DNA of 64,000 nucleotides, taken from the NCBI GenBank assembly GCA_020636435.1, contig JACJXX010000002.1:992001-1056000 (forward strand). Direction: 5' to 3'. The DNA is from Lewinellaceae bacterium. Lineage in GTDB: Bacteria; Bacteroidota; Bacteroidia; Chitinophagales; Saprospiraceae. The notes beneath the pieces are model-generated. The model ran no database searches. It had not been told where the DNA came from and was given only the letters and a program-made list of their open reading frames with translations. A program made the translations under genes and the position numbers. This document shows, in pieces, positions 16,704-25,422 of the stretch (the first letter of the stretch is position 1; each line of letters opens with the position of its first letter).

Positions 16704-19055
16704 ATGATAACAGATATATATGAGCAAATAGAAAAGCTTAAATCTAACGATTCAATTAGTAGACAAAAGAAAGGCTTCCTCTTTGAGCAACTTGTAAGAG
16801 AAATTCAACCTTGGGATTTCAAACCACCAATTGTTACCACGGGAATATCTGAACAACTTGACGGTGTTTTTAACTGGGATGGGAAAACTTTTATTATTGA
16901 GTGTAAAGCAAAGGAGAAGGAGATTAAAAGAGGAGACCATGATTGGGAGGATTTTGAACTAAAGATTAGAAAAAGAAAAGGTAGTGTAATAGGTCTCTAT
17001 TGTTGTCTTTATGCTATCAATGATTCGATTTACGAAGCCGCTACAGATTTAAATAAGGAAGGAGTCACAACGTTAATAATGGCAGATAAATTCTGGTTTA
17101 ATCTAAATATAGAAAAATTAGAATTTGGAATCATCCTCAATTATTTAATAACATACGCAAGAGCAAGTTTCAAACCCTCTCAAGATGACATCAAGAAAAT
17201 TAAAGATTGGCACTTTAACAACGACGATATTCAAAGACGAATTAATTCAGTACTAATATATGAATCTTCCACCTTCTTAAGGAGATTCAAAAAGGAAAAT
17301 CATTCAAAATTGTATGTGAGAAGAGAAATTGATAAAAACATCTATGACTATGCGAGACAATTGAAACCATCTGCGTTGAAGCAAAAATTTAAAACAAAAG
17401 ATATCAAAGGAACTGAACATACTTACGAGCAAAAAAAAGAACCTCCTATACAAATATTTATGCTAAGAGACTTTTCTGGAGCAGGTAAAACTTTTTTTTC
17501 AACCGAATATGCAGAACATCGAGAATTTTTTCTCTCTTATACAAAAGCTGCTAATCAAAAAGATATTGACAATATTCCTGATATATTAGAAAAAATAAGC
17601 CCCCATTTTGGAGTTCAAGAATTAATTTTACTTGATAAGCCAATTTTATTTTTTATAGACAGTTTAGACGAAGCAATATATTCGCAAAATAAACATATCG
17701 AGGTACGGTCAGCCATAGAGTTTGTTAACGGAACTTTAAATTCAGTTGGACGGAAATTTGACTTATCAGCTTTCCCATTTGGTTTAGTTTTTACGATTAG
17801 AGAGGATTATTGGAGGGCATGGGAAAGTGACTTTGAAGGCAGGAGAACTATTAATAGTAAAAAAGTAATATCCTCCTTTAATGATAAAGAGTTTGATACT
17901 GCTCTTTCTAATTATTCTAATGTATATAGTTTTAATATTGTTAACAAGATTGATAAAATTTCAAAAAACGTATTATCAATCCCAATAAATTTATCAATCT
18001 TTTCAGAAGCTAATGAATACAAAGGCGATATTCGTATATCTGAAATTTGGGAAGAGCATGTATTACATAGCTACTTTAACAGGAAAAAGGAAAACGTTAC
18101 GAAAAGAAATATACCTGGAATTACGGCAGGCATATTTATAAAAATCTGTACTGATATTGCATTTTTTGTAGTCAAAAACAAATTAAATCAAATCCATAAA
18201 AAGGATATTTTAAGCATAGTCCAAAGTAATTATATAGTTTTGGAGCCTTTATTTGAAGAACTTATATTGTTATTGGAGTCAGAGTCTCTTTTGGTTTTTT
18301 CCTCTGAAAACAGGCATCTATTCAGATTTAAACATAATAAATTCATAGAATTCCTTTCTTCTTATTATATCCTCTACCAGTTGGACAGGTTGCAAGATTT
18401 TGAAATTCTTGACATCTTCTCAGATTCAATTTTTGAGAGTGGAGTTGCATCAATGTTCAAAATCCATGATTTCATTATATTCATCTCAAAAAAAGAATTT
18501 CCATTTCTTGCAGAAGAGGTTGACAATCACTACGCTAATAGTGAAAAATTTATGACACGTAGTCTAAAAAGACTGAGGTCAGATATTGCTACAGGAGAAG
18601 CCTCTGGTAAAAGAGCTTTGAATTTAATATTAAAAAAATGCAGTTCAAAGAATCCAGAAATTACATGGGATTCATTTTTTGTAGTTGTAGCAAAGAAAAA
18701 CAATCCTGAATCACATCATTTATTAACAACATTCAAAAATGCTTGGGATTCAAACTTCAAAAGTCAAAATCTTTGGAAGTTATTACCCAAAATGACTATT
18801 AATAATCTCTTAGTCACTTCGGAGGTTATAACTCGAGTAATTTCATCAAATGATGTAAAAGTTTGGGAAGTATTCCTTGGCTTAATACTGGAAAACAATT
18901 TAAGAGAAGAATTTAAAGAGATTTGGAATGAAGTAGACAAAGACAAAATTTTAAATCAGAAAATGGTAGACAAAGATTGGGATTATAATAAAAACCTTAT
19001 CGATATAATTTTAAATGATAAAGAATTCGTCAAGGGAATTGAATTCTGCACCTAA
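16704..19055 (+). CDS. Nuclease-STAND NTPase, Avs-like defence protein in an integron cassette
   Basis: About 783 residues. The N-terminal 150 residues resemble a PD-(D/E)XK nuclease: GFLFEQL, then QLDGVFNWDGKTFIIECKAK with the D...E-x-K triad. A STAND/NACHT-type NTPase follows, with P-loop RDFSGAGKTFF near residue 260 and Walker B ILFFIDSLDEA near 320. The remaining 400 residues are helical and may be the sensor. Nuclease-STAND-sensor order is that of antiviral Avs proteins; function is inferred. I chose ATG 16704 because the upstream ATG (16674) straddles the recombination point of the cassette. The TAA stop lies inside the R'' box of attC-A, a usual cassette feature. The gene is far more AT-rich than the flanking chromosome. 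Confidence 0.8.
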   Translation: MITDIYEQIEKLKSNDSISRQKKGFLFEQLVREIQPWDFKPPIVTTGISEQLDGVFNWDGKTFIIECKAKEKEIKRGDHDWEDFELKIRKRKGSVIGLYCCLYAINDSIYEAATDLNKEGVTTLIMADKFWFNLNIEKLEFGIILNYLITYARASFKPSQDDIKKIKDWHFNNDDIQRRINSVLIYESSTFLRRFKKENHSKLYVRREIDKNIYDYARQLKPSALKQKFKTKDIKGTEHTYEQKKEPPIQIFMLRDFSGAGKTFFSTEYAEHREFFLSYTKAANQKDIDNIPDILEKISPHFGVQELILLDKPILFFIDSLDEAIYSQNKHIEVRSAIEFVNGTLNSVGRKFDLSAFPFGLVFTIREDYWRAWESDFEGRRTINSKKVISSFNDKEFDTALSNYSNVYSFNIVNKIDKISKNVLSIPINLSIFSEANEYKGDIRISEIWEEHVLHSYFNRKKENVTKRNIPGITAGIFIKICTDIAFFVVKNKLNQIHKKDILSIVQSNYIVLEPLFEELILLLESESLLVFSSENRHLFRFKHNKFIEFLSSYYILYQLDRLQDFEILDIFSDSIFESGVASMFKIHDFIIFISKKEFPFLAEEVDNHYANSEKFMTRSLKRLRSDIATGEASGKRALNLILKKCSSKNPEITWDSFFVVVAKKNNPESHHLLTTFKNAWDSNFKSQNLWKLLPKMTINNLLVTSEVITRVISSNDVKVWEVFLGLILENNLREEFKEIWNEVDKDKILNQKMVDKDWDYNKNLIDIILNDKEFVKGIEFCT

Positions 19056-19116
19056 CAATGCCTCCCTGTCCATAGCCAGCAAAAGCTGGCTACGTCAGGG
19101 AGGCGGGACGTTCGCT
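19050..19116. other. attC-A recombination site
   Basis: R'' box ACCTAAC (19050-19056, perfect RYYYAAC) and right core GTTCGCT (19110-19116) flank perfect arms GCCTCCCTG (19060-19068) / CAGGGAGGC (19096-19104). An inner stem AGCCAGC/GCTGGCT lies around AAAA. Length is 67 bp. The stop codon of the STAND gene is inside the R'' box. Confidence 0.85.
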
Positions 19117-19200
19117 GCCACAGAAACCCAAGGAATAAATTAGGGGATCAAAATGATTAGGGATAGAGGCTACCATATATTGTGGGTAAATTGAAAACTA

Positions 19201-19375
19201 ATGAAACAAAAAATATTAAATTCTATTTCTGAAGGAGAGCTAAAAAAGGCAATCGAATTAGGCTTAGAACATTTACATGCTGGATTTGATGGTAAAGAAA
19301 CTCTCATTAGTTTACTAAGTCAACTCAATAACCTTACAAGAAGGCAAAATCTTGGGATACTAAATATACACCCCT
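19201..19375 (+). pseudogene. Truncated EAD11-like effector-associated domain gene
   Basis: About 58 residues remain. ISEGELKKAIELGLEHL followed by LISLLSQLNNLTRRQNLGIL resembles effector-associated domain 11, an adaptor domain that recruits effectors in bacterial conflict systems. The family match is from the pattern of conserved Leu, Arg and Gly and has not been searched. The coding sequence is cut at 19376 by a 149-bp inverted-repeat element and then by an IS91-like element, so any effector or sensor part is lost. It belongs to the cassette that begins GTTCGCTGCC at 19110. Confidence 0.5.
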
Positions 19376-19524
19376 CGGTCACCAGAGGTGAAAAGTTGAC
19401 AAATGCTCAGGAACTTAGCTCCTGGAATCAGAAGTTGCTTCCCCCCGTGATACCGTGGACTTTGAGACTCACAACAAAAAGCCAGGGTTTATGCGGGTTT
19501 CAGAAAAATCACCTCTGGTGACCG
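19376..19524. mobile_element. 149-bp element with 16-bp perfect terminal inverted repeats
   Basis: CGGTCACCAGAGGTGA at 19376-19391 is exactly complemented by TCACCTCTGGTGACCG at 19509-19524. The inside has no gene of its own; the EAD11-like frame only runs through it. I see no clear target-site duplication. MITE-like. Confidence 0.65.
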
Positions 19525-19546
19525 CGCTTAGTATAATTTGGTATAT

Positions 19547-19645
19547 TTGAAGGAGCAGTTAGGCCACAAACACTTAAAAACGACCGCCCGTTATATCCAT
19601 TTATGCCAGTCATACCACAAACGAGTAGCCCACCCTGTGGAATAA
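19547..19645 (+). pseudogene. C-terminal fragment of a tyrosine recombinase
   Basis: Encodes LKEQLGHKHLKTTARYIHL followed by about a dozen residues. This is the C-terminal motif of phage-integrase-family recombinases, with the LGH box and the catalytic Tyr in the R-Y-I-H segment. The front of the gene is absent. A palindromic mini-element inserted at 19633 supplies the present stop codon. The N-terminal part of a very similar recombinase survives in copy 2 at 26443. It is the IS91-associated partner, not demonstrably an integron integrase. Confidence 0.7.
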
Positions 19646-19666
19646 TAAGCTTTGCTATTCCACAGG
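19633..19666. mobile_element. 34-bp palindromic mini-element with GCCCA target duplication
   Basis: Arms CCCTGTGGAATA / TATTCCACAGG around a short centre. It is flanked by GCCCA on both sides (19628-19632 and 19667-19671), which reads as a 5-bp target duplication. It truncates the recombinase frame. Sister copies are at 19912 and 26892. Confidence 0.7.
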
Positions 19667-19671
19667 GCCCA

Positions 19672-20992
19672 CCCAGTTGCCAGCATGGAAATCACCTTGC
19701 GGCAGGAGGCACGATAGGGGGTTTGTTCCGGGATTATGGGGAGGAGTATATCCAGGTATATAGCGCCAACCGCCGCACGATAGAGCTGATCCGCTCCATA
19801 CGGGTGTGCCGTACGCCGGCCCTGGGCGGCAAGCGCATCACCTGCCAGGGTTGCGGGCAAGTTCGTTACCAGTACCTATCTTGTGGCAACAGCCAATGCC
19901 CGCAGTGCCAGCCCTGTGGAATAACTGCCCTGAAGCCGCCCTGCACAAATTCCACAGGGCCAGGGCGTCAAACGCCTACAGTGGCAGGACAGGCTTCGCA
20001 GCCGCATGCTGCAAGTTCCCTACTGCCATATCACTTTTACGCTGCCTCACTGTTTGAACGGCCTGGCGCGGCGCAACCCCTGGCAGGTGTATAATTTGGT
20101 GTTCCGCTCGGCCTGGCAAACGGTAAGGCGGTTGTGTAAAAAGCCAAAGAACGTGGGTGGGCTGCCTGGCATGAGCGCCGTGTTGCATACTTGGGGTTCA
20201 GACTTGAAGTACCATGCGCACCTCCACTGCCTGGTAACGTTCGGAGGCTACAATGAGCAGGATGGCCAATGGCACTGGCCGAAGCGCAAGCGGAAGATAG
20301 CGCCCTACCGCAAGCTGAGCGGGAAGTACCGCGCCATATTCCTGAAGCGGTTAAAAAAGCTGATGGAATCCGGGCAGGTGGATTACCACCAAAGCTACGC
20401 AGAACTGGAAAGCAGCCTGCCCAAGAAGCGCTGGGTAGTGAACCATCAATGGCCTACGGCAGAAACGAAGGTAATAGAAGAATACCTGGGCCGTTATATC
20501 TGCCGCATCGGCATCTCGAACAAGCGCTTGTCGTATGACAAAAACGGGCAGAATGTATGCATTGAGTACAACAATTACCGGGAGCAAAAAGCGGGCCAGC
20601 CTGCGCCCAAAGCGTACCGGCATATGGAGCCTTTGACGGCGATGCACCAGATATTGCAGCACCAGTTGCCCCGCTACTTCCAGCGCTCGCGGCACTACGG
20701 CCTGCATGCGGCACCCACCTATGAACGCCTGGAGAGCCGCCTGCCCATTGTAGTGAAGCAGGAAGGGGCAACGGTGCGCACCGTCATCCAGATCCTGCGC
20801 GCCTTATTAAAGGAAGAGCCTTACCGTTGCGAAGGTTGCTCGGGTACAGATTTCCAGGAGGAACATCTCGCACCCGATCCGGCTTACACCCGCTATCACG
20901 TATTAGCTGGGGCCAGCCGCAGCCCTCCTGCGGAGCCAAAGCGCGCTCCATCCGGCATTCCAGCTTCCCCAAAGCACGCTGAATGGGGCTGA
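19672..20992 (+). pseudogene. IS91-family (Y2) transposase, frame broken by a mini-element
   Basis: The N-terminal part (GLFRDYGEEYIQVY, then a zinc ribbon ending SCGNSQCPQCQ) is in one frame to 19911. The rest, from about 19964, is in the next frame (RMLQVPYCHITFTLPHCLNG onward). Removing the 47-bp insert and one copy of its 5-bp duplication (52 bp) restores CPQCQ-GVKRLQWQDRLRS without a break, as expected of the family. The rolling-circle HUH-type motif is seen as YHAHLHCLV. The catalytic region around E-Y-L-G-R-Y lies near 20480. The gene is probably inactive. The exact start is not determinable. Confidence 0.8.
19912..19958. mobile_element. 47-bp palindromic mini-element with GCCAG target duplication
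   Basis: Begins CCCTGTGGAATAACTGCCC and ends ATTCCACAGG, with GCCAG at 19907-19911 and again at 19959-19963. It lies inside the transposase gene and causes a +1 frameshift (52 bp added in total). Confidence 0.8.
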
Positions 20993-21302
20993 GCTGGCTA
21001 TGCCCGCTCGGAAGCGCCGGGCATCAAAATGAGGCCATTTGATGTTGAGCGGTACGTTAAGTTTGACACGATAGGGAAAAAAGCATATTTTACAAGCACT
21101 TTTAATCCGGAGGAAAGTAGGCGCGTTTCCCCTAGGGTAACCGGGTAGCGGGGCAGGCTGGTTTAGTCCAACTGAAATAGCCTGCCCGTATGGGTCTGCG
21201 CGGGCCGGTTTGGGAGCTTGGTGTTCGGGGTGGGTGCGCAGACATTCCTTTGAGTTGTGCCCCATGCCAAAGGAAGATTCTGACCATCAAAAATGGTGAA
21301 AA

Positions 21303-21704
21303 ATGAGCAACAAGAGATCGCCAAGAAGAAAAAGAATTAAAAGGAATCAACGACTTGATCTGGCAAGACAATGGCTGAGAGATTATTCGGGAAAACACAT
21401 TGTAAAAAGTTATGCAAAATGGTACGGAGTAGATATACTATGCGCTATTACTGAACTTCGGATGAATGGGATTCAAGTAAGTGAAGAATATGAAATACAA
21501 ATCAAACAATCAATTGAAGCAAAAAGCTGGGCAAAAAGATTGAAAAAGGAAAGGAAAAATCAACGGCAAGAATTACTTGAAGAATATTCAGATGGGCGAT
21601 ATGCATATATAGCAGGTTATACCTCAAATGGAGTTCCATTTGGGATTCCACATGAAGAAATGGAGGAAAATTCAAATAAGGATATTCGTGAAAAAAACAG
21701 ATAG
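21303..21704 (+). CDS. Unknown 133-residue cassette protein (first of a pair)
   Basis: I do not recognise the family. The N terminus is very basic (RRKRIKRNQR), followed by a helical region and a second basic stretch rich in Lys, Arg and Gln. Near the C terminus is Y-I-A-G-Y-T-S-N-G-V-P-F-G-I. No signal peptide or membrane segment is seen. It is the first gene of the cassette that opens with GTTGTGCCC at 21254, and it ends 11 bp before a second small gene, so the two probably form one transcript. AT-rich. A nucleic-acid-binding protein or a toxin-antitoxin-like pair are possibilities only. Confidence 0.65.
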   Translation: MSNKRSPRRKRIKRNQRLDLARQWLRDYSGKHIVKSYAKWYGVDILCAITELRMNGIQVSEEYEIQIKQSIEAKSWAKRLKKERKNQRQELLEEYSDGRYAYIAGYTSNGVPFGIPHEEMEENSNKDIREKNR

Positions 21705-21715
21705 AATAATAGAAT

Positions 21716-22090
21716 ATGCCAAGAGGACAAGCACATACGACCTGGTTTCCAGAAATAAAAGTGATCCTGAGAAAAAAGTGGAGCAAAGACTTAACCATAG
21801 CTCAACAATTTCAATTAGTTGAGGAATTGAATGAGAAGTTAACCAAAATAAGAGTTGAGAGCAACATAAAACCACCTATGATTTGGTGTCCAGTATGTAA
21901 AAAAAAGGAACAGGGAGAATTTTCAAAAGTTACAATAACAGGAATGTACTATGCACTAAAGAGGTTTGAAATCTGCTCGGAAGAAGAATTTAAAAACCTA
22001 AAGAGAGAATGGAATAGATATTCGAGAACAGAAGGAATCAATATCTATGGGAAACCAATTGAAACCAAAAACATTAAAGATAAGCATTAG
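21716..22090 (+). CDS. Unknown 124-residue cassette protein (second of a pair)
   Basis: Not recognised. Predicted mostly helical, with a CPVCKKKEQG motif near residue 58 that could be half of a zinc ribbon (a second CxxC is absent, so dimerisation or no metal are alternatives). It follows the 133-residue gene by 11 bp. attC-B begins 19 bp after its stop, which fixes it as the last gene of this cassette. Two-gene cassettes are less common than single-gene ones. Confidence 0.65.
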   Translation: MPRGQAHTTWFPEIKVILRKKWSKDLTIAQQFQLVEELNEKLTKIRVESNIKPPMIWCPVCKKKEQGEFSKVTITGMYYALKRFEICSEEEFKNLKREWNRYSRTEGINIYGKPIETKNIKDKH

Positions 22091-22109
22091 ATAGAAGAAA
22101 AGCACGAGG

Positions 22110-22174
22110 GCACAACAAAGCGCATAGGCAATAGCGGTTAAGCACCGCTACAGCCTATGCGCCAGCCGTCAGGC
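22110..22174. other. attC-B recombination site, split by IS1182
   Basis: R''-like box GCACAAC (22110-22116; the 9-mer GGGCACAAC is the exact complement of the cassette start GTTGTGCCC at 21254-21262). Perfect arms GCGCATAGGC (22120-22129) / GCCTATGCGC (22153-22162) with an inner AGCGGT/ACCGCT stem. The right core now reads GTCAGGC because an IS1182 element entered here. With the element and one GCCGT removed it becomes GTTCTGC, joined to the RT cassette. Confidence 0.85.
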
Positions 22175-23821
22175 CGTGCCAAAAGTCATTTTTTTTGAAG
22201 GGGAAAGGAATTAACTTAATGATGGAACAAAAATCAATACAATGGGGCACCGAGAAGGCATCAGCCGGGCGGAGCCCATCCGGCTCAACCTGGAAGAACA
22301 CATAGCGCAAGACAACCCCGTCCGATTAATCGATGCCTACGTGGATTCCTTGGATCTAAAGGAGTTGGGCTTTAGCCACGTAGTGCCGGCGGAAACGGGC
22401 AGCCCTCCTTACCACCCCGGGGATTTGCTCAAGCTGTACATATACGGCTACCTTCACCGGATGCGCAGCTCGCGGCAGTTGGCCTGGGCTTGCGAGGTGA
22501 ATATAGAATTGTGGTGGTTGTTAAAAGGGCTGAGGCCATCCTGGCGGACGATAGCGCGCTTCCGGGCGGAGCACCCAAAGAGCCTGCGCAAGTTATTTCA
22601 GCACTATGTACAAAGCTTGAACAATTGGGGGCTGCTGGAAGGGAAAACCGTTGGAGTAGATTCGGTGAAACTACGGGCGCAGAACAGCAAGAAAAACAAT
22701 TACAATGAGAAGAAGCTGCGGCGCCATCAAACCTACATCGCCAACAAGATCCGCCAGTACATGAAAGAAATGAATGAGGCGGATGAGGAAGGAGGCCTGG
22801 AGGGCTGGGCGCGCAAACAGCAAGCATTGGCCAATACTACTGTGCAGTTGGAGCGGCTGGCCAAATACAGGGAGTTGGAAAAGCAATTGGAGCAAAGCGG
22901 GGAAAAGCAGGTATCCACCACAGACCCAGATGCGCGAGCTCTTGCCCTGCACCGGGATATTGTAGAAGTGTGCTATTCGGCCCAAACAGCCACCGACGCA
23001 AAGCACAAGCTATTGGTACACTACGAAACGACAAACGAGAATGATGCCCATGCCCTGTATTCGGCAGCCAAAGGGGCAAAGCAAGCCCTGAAGGCGGACA
23101 AATTGGATGTTTTGGGAGATAAAGGCTACCATACCGGCAGCGAGCTGGCTGCCTGCGCAGAGGACGGGATTACTACTTATGTCGCTTCGCCTGAAGCAAG
23201 CACCCCGGGCAATGGCCCGCAGGAGGGCTATCAGGCAAAGGATTTTATATACATCGGCCAGGGCGATTATTACATTTGCCCGCAGGGGTATGATTTGCAT
23301 ACCAACGGCAGGTTTTATGCTAAAGGCAATGCGGATTACAGGGTAAAGCACTATAAAACGAAAGCATGCGCAGAGTGCCCGGTACGGCAAGCATGCACAA
23401 AAAACAAGATGGGGCGGCTCATCGAGCGCTCGGAATACCAGGAATATGCCGATGCCAACCGGCAGCGGGTGGAAGCTCGAAGAGGATATTACCGAAAGCG
23501 CCAAGAGATAGTAGAACATCCTTATGGGACGATAAAGAGGGCATGGGGCTATACCTACACGCTGCTGAGAGGCATGGAAAAGGTAGACGGGGAGTTGGGC
23601 CTGATTTTCTTTTGTTACAATTTGAGGCGTACTATGTCTATACTTGGCGTACAGGGGGCAATTGAGCGCCTCCGAAGGCTTTTTATTGCATTTTGGCGCT
23701 CTGTTGCACGGTGGAGGGCCTCGTTGCGAAATGCGAAATTCAAAAAGCTTGCCTGCTCTGGCGTGGCATGGTGCGCCAGAGCGTGAAAAAACCTATATTG
23801 AGGCGTGTTTTGGCACAAACT
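22170..23821 (+). mobile_element. IS1182-family insertion sequence inside attC-B
   Basis: A 1652-bp element with imperfect terminal repeats sharing GTGCCAAAA near both ends. It is flanked by GCCGT on each side (22165-22169 and 23822-23826), read as a 5-bp target duplication. It separates attC-B from the first bases of the RT cassette. Confidence 0.75.
22242..23786 (+). CDS. IS1182-family transposase
   Basis: A 514-residue DDE transposase. The N-terminal region (YHPGDLLKLYIYGYLHRMRS, then LRPSWRTIARFRAEH) is typical of IS1182/IS5-group enzymes. Catalytic Asp is in TVGVDSVKLRAQNSK, the second in DKGYHTGSEL, and the Glu in VEHPYGTIKRAWGY. The frame is intact from start to stop. Its base composition is GC-richer than the cassettes on either side, matching the chromosome. 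It may still be active. Confidence 0.92.
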   Translation: MGHREGISRAEPIRLNLEEHIAQDNPVRLIDAYVDSLDLKELGFSHVVPAETGSPPYHPGDLLKLYIYGYLHRMRSSRQLAWACEVNIELWWLLKGLRPSWRTIARFRAEHPKSLRKLFQHYVQSLNNWGLLEGKTVGVDSVKLRAQNSKKNNYNEKKLRRHQTYIANKIRQYMKEMNEADEEGGLEGWARKQQALANTTVQLERLAKYRELEKQLEQSGEKQVSTTDPDARALALHRDIVEVCYSAQTATDAKHKLLVHYETTNENDAHALYSAAKGAKQALKADKLDVLGDKGYHTGSELAACAEDGITTYVASPEASTPGNGPQEGYQAKDFIYIGQGDYYICPQGYDLHTNGRFYAKGNADYRVKHYKTKACAECPVRQACTKNKMGRLIERSEYQEYADANRQRVEARRGYYRKRQEIVEHPYGTIKRAWGYTYTLLRGMEKVDGELGLIFFCYNLRRTMSILGVQGAIERLRRLFIAFWRSVARWRASLRNAKFKKLACSGVAWCARA

Positions 23822-23852
23822 GCCGTTCTGCACCATTATTAAATAAAACTGA

Positions 23853-25412
23853 ATGAAGCTGTCTAAAAATTCAATAGAGTGGGCTATCAAACACCTCAAT
23901 GTAGAAAGTGATACAGATTTATTTCCTTGTCCAATTGAAATTGGCATAATAAATGAAAAAAGAGATGATATAGTAAAAAGGTTAATTGACGTTGATCTTG
24001 GAAACTATAGATGGAAACCATCTAGAAGATTTGTTGTGCCAAAGGATGAACTTTCATATAGGGTTATTACACAACTTGACCCTTTAGACAGTATTATTTT
24101 GAGTGGAATAATAAAAGAATTTGGACATTTAATAGAAGCTAGGAGAATCCCGGAAAGCGAAAATGTAGTCTTTGGTTCGAGATTTCAGCCCAATTCAGGA
24201 GGATATCTTTATAAATCTGATGGTCAATGGAGAAAATTTTGGGAATATGCCAAAGAAAAATCCCAAAGTTATGAGTGTATATTGAAGTTTGACATTTCCG
24301 ATTTCTATAATCAAATCTATCATCATACTATAGAAAATCAGCTAATTGAAAGTGGTTTACCGAATCAGGTCATCAAATCAATAATAAATTTGCTTAATTC
24401 AATTACTCAAAGAGTTTCAAGAGGGATTCCTGTTGGACCACATTCTACTCATCTTTTAGCAGAATTATCTTTGATTCCTATTGATAATAGCCTGAGAATT
24501 AGATCAATTGAATATTGTAGATACAATGATGATTTTATTGCCTTTTGCAACTCGTTTGAAGAGGCACGAATTATTCTAAATACAGTTGCAGAAATATTAG
24601 ATAAACAACAAAGACTGATAATACAAAGGCAAAAAACCAAAATATTTAATCAACCCCAGTTTCATTATTATTGCAACAATCATCTCAATATAGAACCTGT
24701 TAACGACATTGAGGAAGAAATCATGAAGATCGTAAAGGAACATTCTGATGGTCCATATACGGATAAGATTAAATATGAAGATTTGGATCAAGAAGAAAAG
24801 GATTTCTTCTCAAGAATTTATTTTGATGAAATTATCAAAAATTACTTAAAAGAAGATGATGGTCCTAATTATCCAAGAATTAGATGGATCTATAGAAGGC
24901 TGACTCAGTTGGGTATTCCACAGGCAATTGACTATTCATTAGAGAATATTGATCGTTTATTTCCTGTGATAAATGATGTATGTCTATATTTTTCATCAGC
25001 AGCTAAAAGGTATACCAAAAATTGGAAGAGGAATGGAAGTATCATTGTAAATAAATTAAACTCTAATTTATTCACTTCAAGTGAGTATTTTCAAATCACG
25101 CTATTGAATCTTTTTATATATAATACCTCTTTGAATCATTTTGACTCCTTTGCACGAATTTTTGAGTTATCTTCGGAAAATATAAAAAGGAAAATAATAT
25201 TGATCGCTTGGGCAATAGGAGCAAGTGATTGGATCAGAGAGATCAAAGAGAATTATCCAAGATTTGATGTTTGGAATAAAAGAGCAGTATTAATTGCAGC
25301 ATCAAAATTACCAAATGAAGAGAGAAGGTTTTTCTATAAAGGTATAATAACGAACCTTTCTAGTGAAGATATTTTAGAACACATAATTATCAAATGGGGA
25401 AAAGATCAGTAG
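23853..25412 (+). CDS. Non-intron reverse transcriptase with helical C-terminal region, integron cassette
   Basis: 519 residues. RT motifs are complete: a motif-0/1-like RFVVPK...YRVITQLDPLD at about 59-78, motif A LKFDISDFYNQIY (144-156), motif B GIPVGPHSTHLLAELSLIPI (191-210), motif C CRYNDDFIAF (222-231, a YNDD box) and a motif-D-like IIQRQKTKIF. There is no maturase X domain, no GxPQGG and no HNH, so it is not a group II intron RT. The following 220 residues look all-helical. This layout is that of the Abi/UG (unknown-group) RTs, several of which are DRT antiphage enzymes; I cannot assign a numbered group. The cassette starts GTTCTGCACC at 23825, matching R'' GGTGCAGAAC of attC-C. Very AT-rich. 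Confidence 0.82.
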   Translation: MKLSKNSIEWAIKHLNVESDTDLFPCPIEIGIINEKRDDIVKRLIDVDLGNYRWKPSRRFVVPKDELSYRVITQLDPLDSIILSGIIKEFGHLIEARRIPESENVVFGSRFQPNSGGYLYKSDGQWRKFWEYAKEKSQSYECILKFDISDFYNQIYHHTIENQLIESGLPNQVIKSIINLLNSITQRVSRGIPVGPHSTHLLAELSLIPIDNSLRIRSIEYCRYNDDFIAFCNSFEEARIILNTVAEILDKQQRLIIQRQKTKIFNQPQFHYYCNNHLNIEPVNDIEEEIMKIVKEHSDGPYTDKIKYEDLDQEEKDFFSRIYFDEIIKNYLKEDDGPNYPRIRWIYRRLTQLGIPQAIDYSLENIDRLFPVINDVCLYFSSAAKRYTKNWKRNGSIIVNKLNSNLFTSSEYFQITLLNLFIYNTSLNHFDSFARIFELSSENIKRKIILIAWAIGASDWIREIKENYPRFDVWNKRAVLIAASKLPNEERRFFYKGIITNLSSEDILEHIIIKWGKDQ

Positions 25413-25422
25413 ATGAAACGGT

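Larger units (their letters stand above)
19525..21253 (+). mobile_element. IS91-like element, copy 1 (integrase plus Y2 transposase, decayed)
   Basis: Contains the last part of a tyrosine recombinase, then an IS91-type transposase, then a 260-bp tail. The tail from about 21028 to 21253 is repeated almost base for base in copy 2 (26965-27190), including its very end CAGACATTCCTTTGA. In both copies this end abuts a GTT that opens an integron cassette. The left end is missing: copy 1 starts directly after the 149-bp element. Pairing of a tyrosine recombinase with an IS91 transposase is known in Bacteroidota. Confidence 0.75.

Noticed and set aside
23853..25412. Group II intron or retron reverse transcriptase
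   Set aside because: No maturase or HNH domain, motif B is GIPVGP rather than GxPQGG, and no msr/msd-like structure fits in the cassette.
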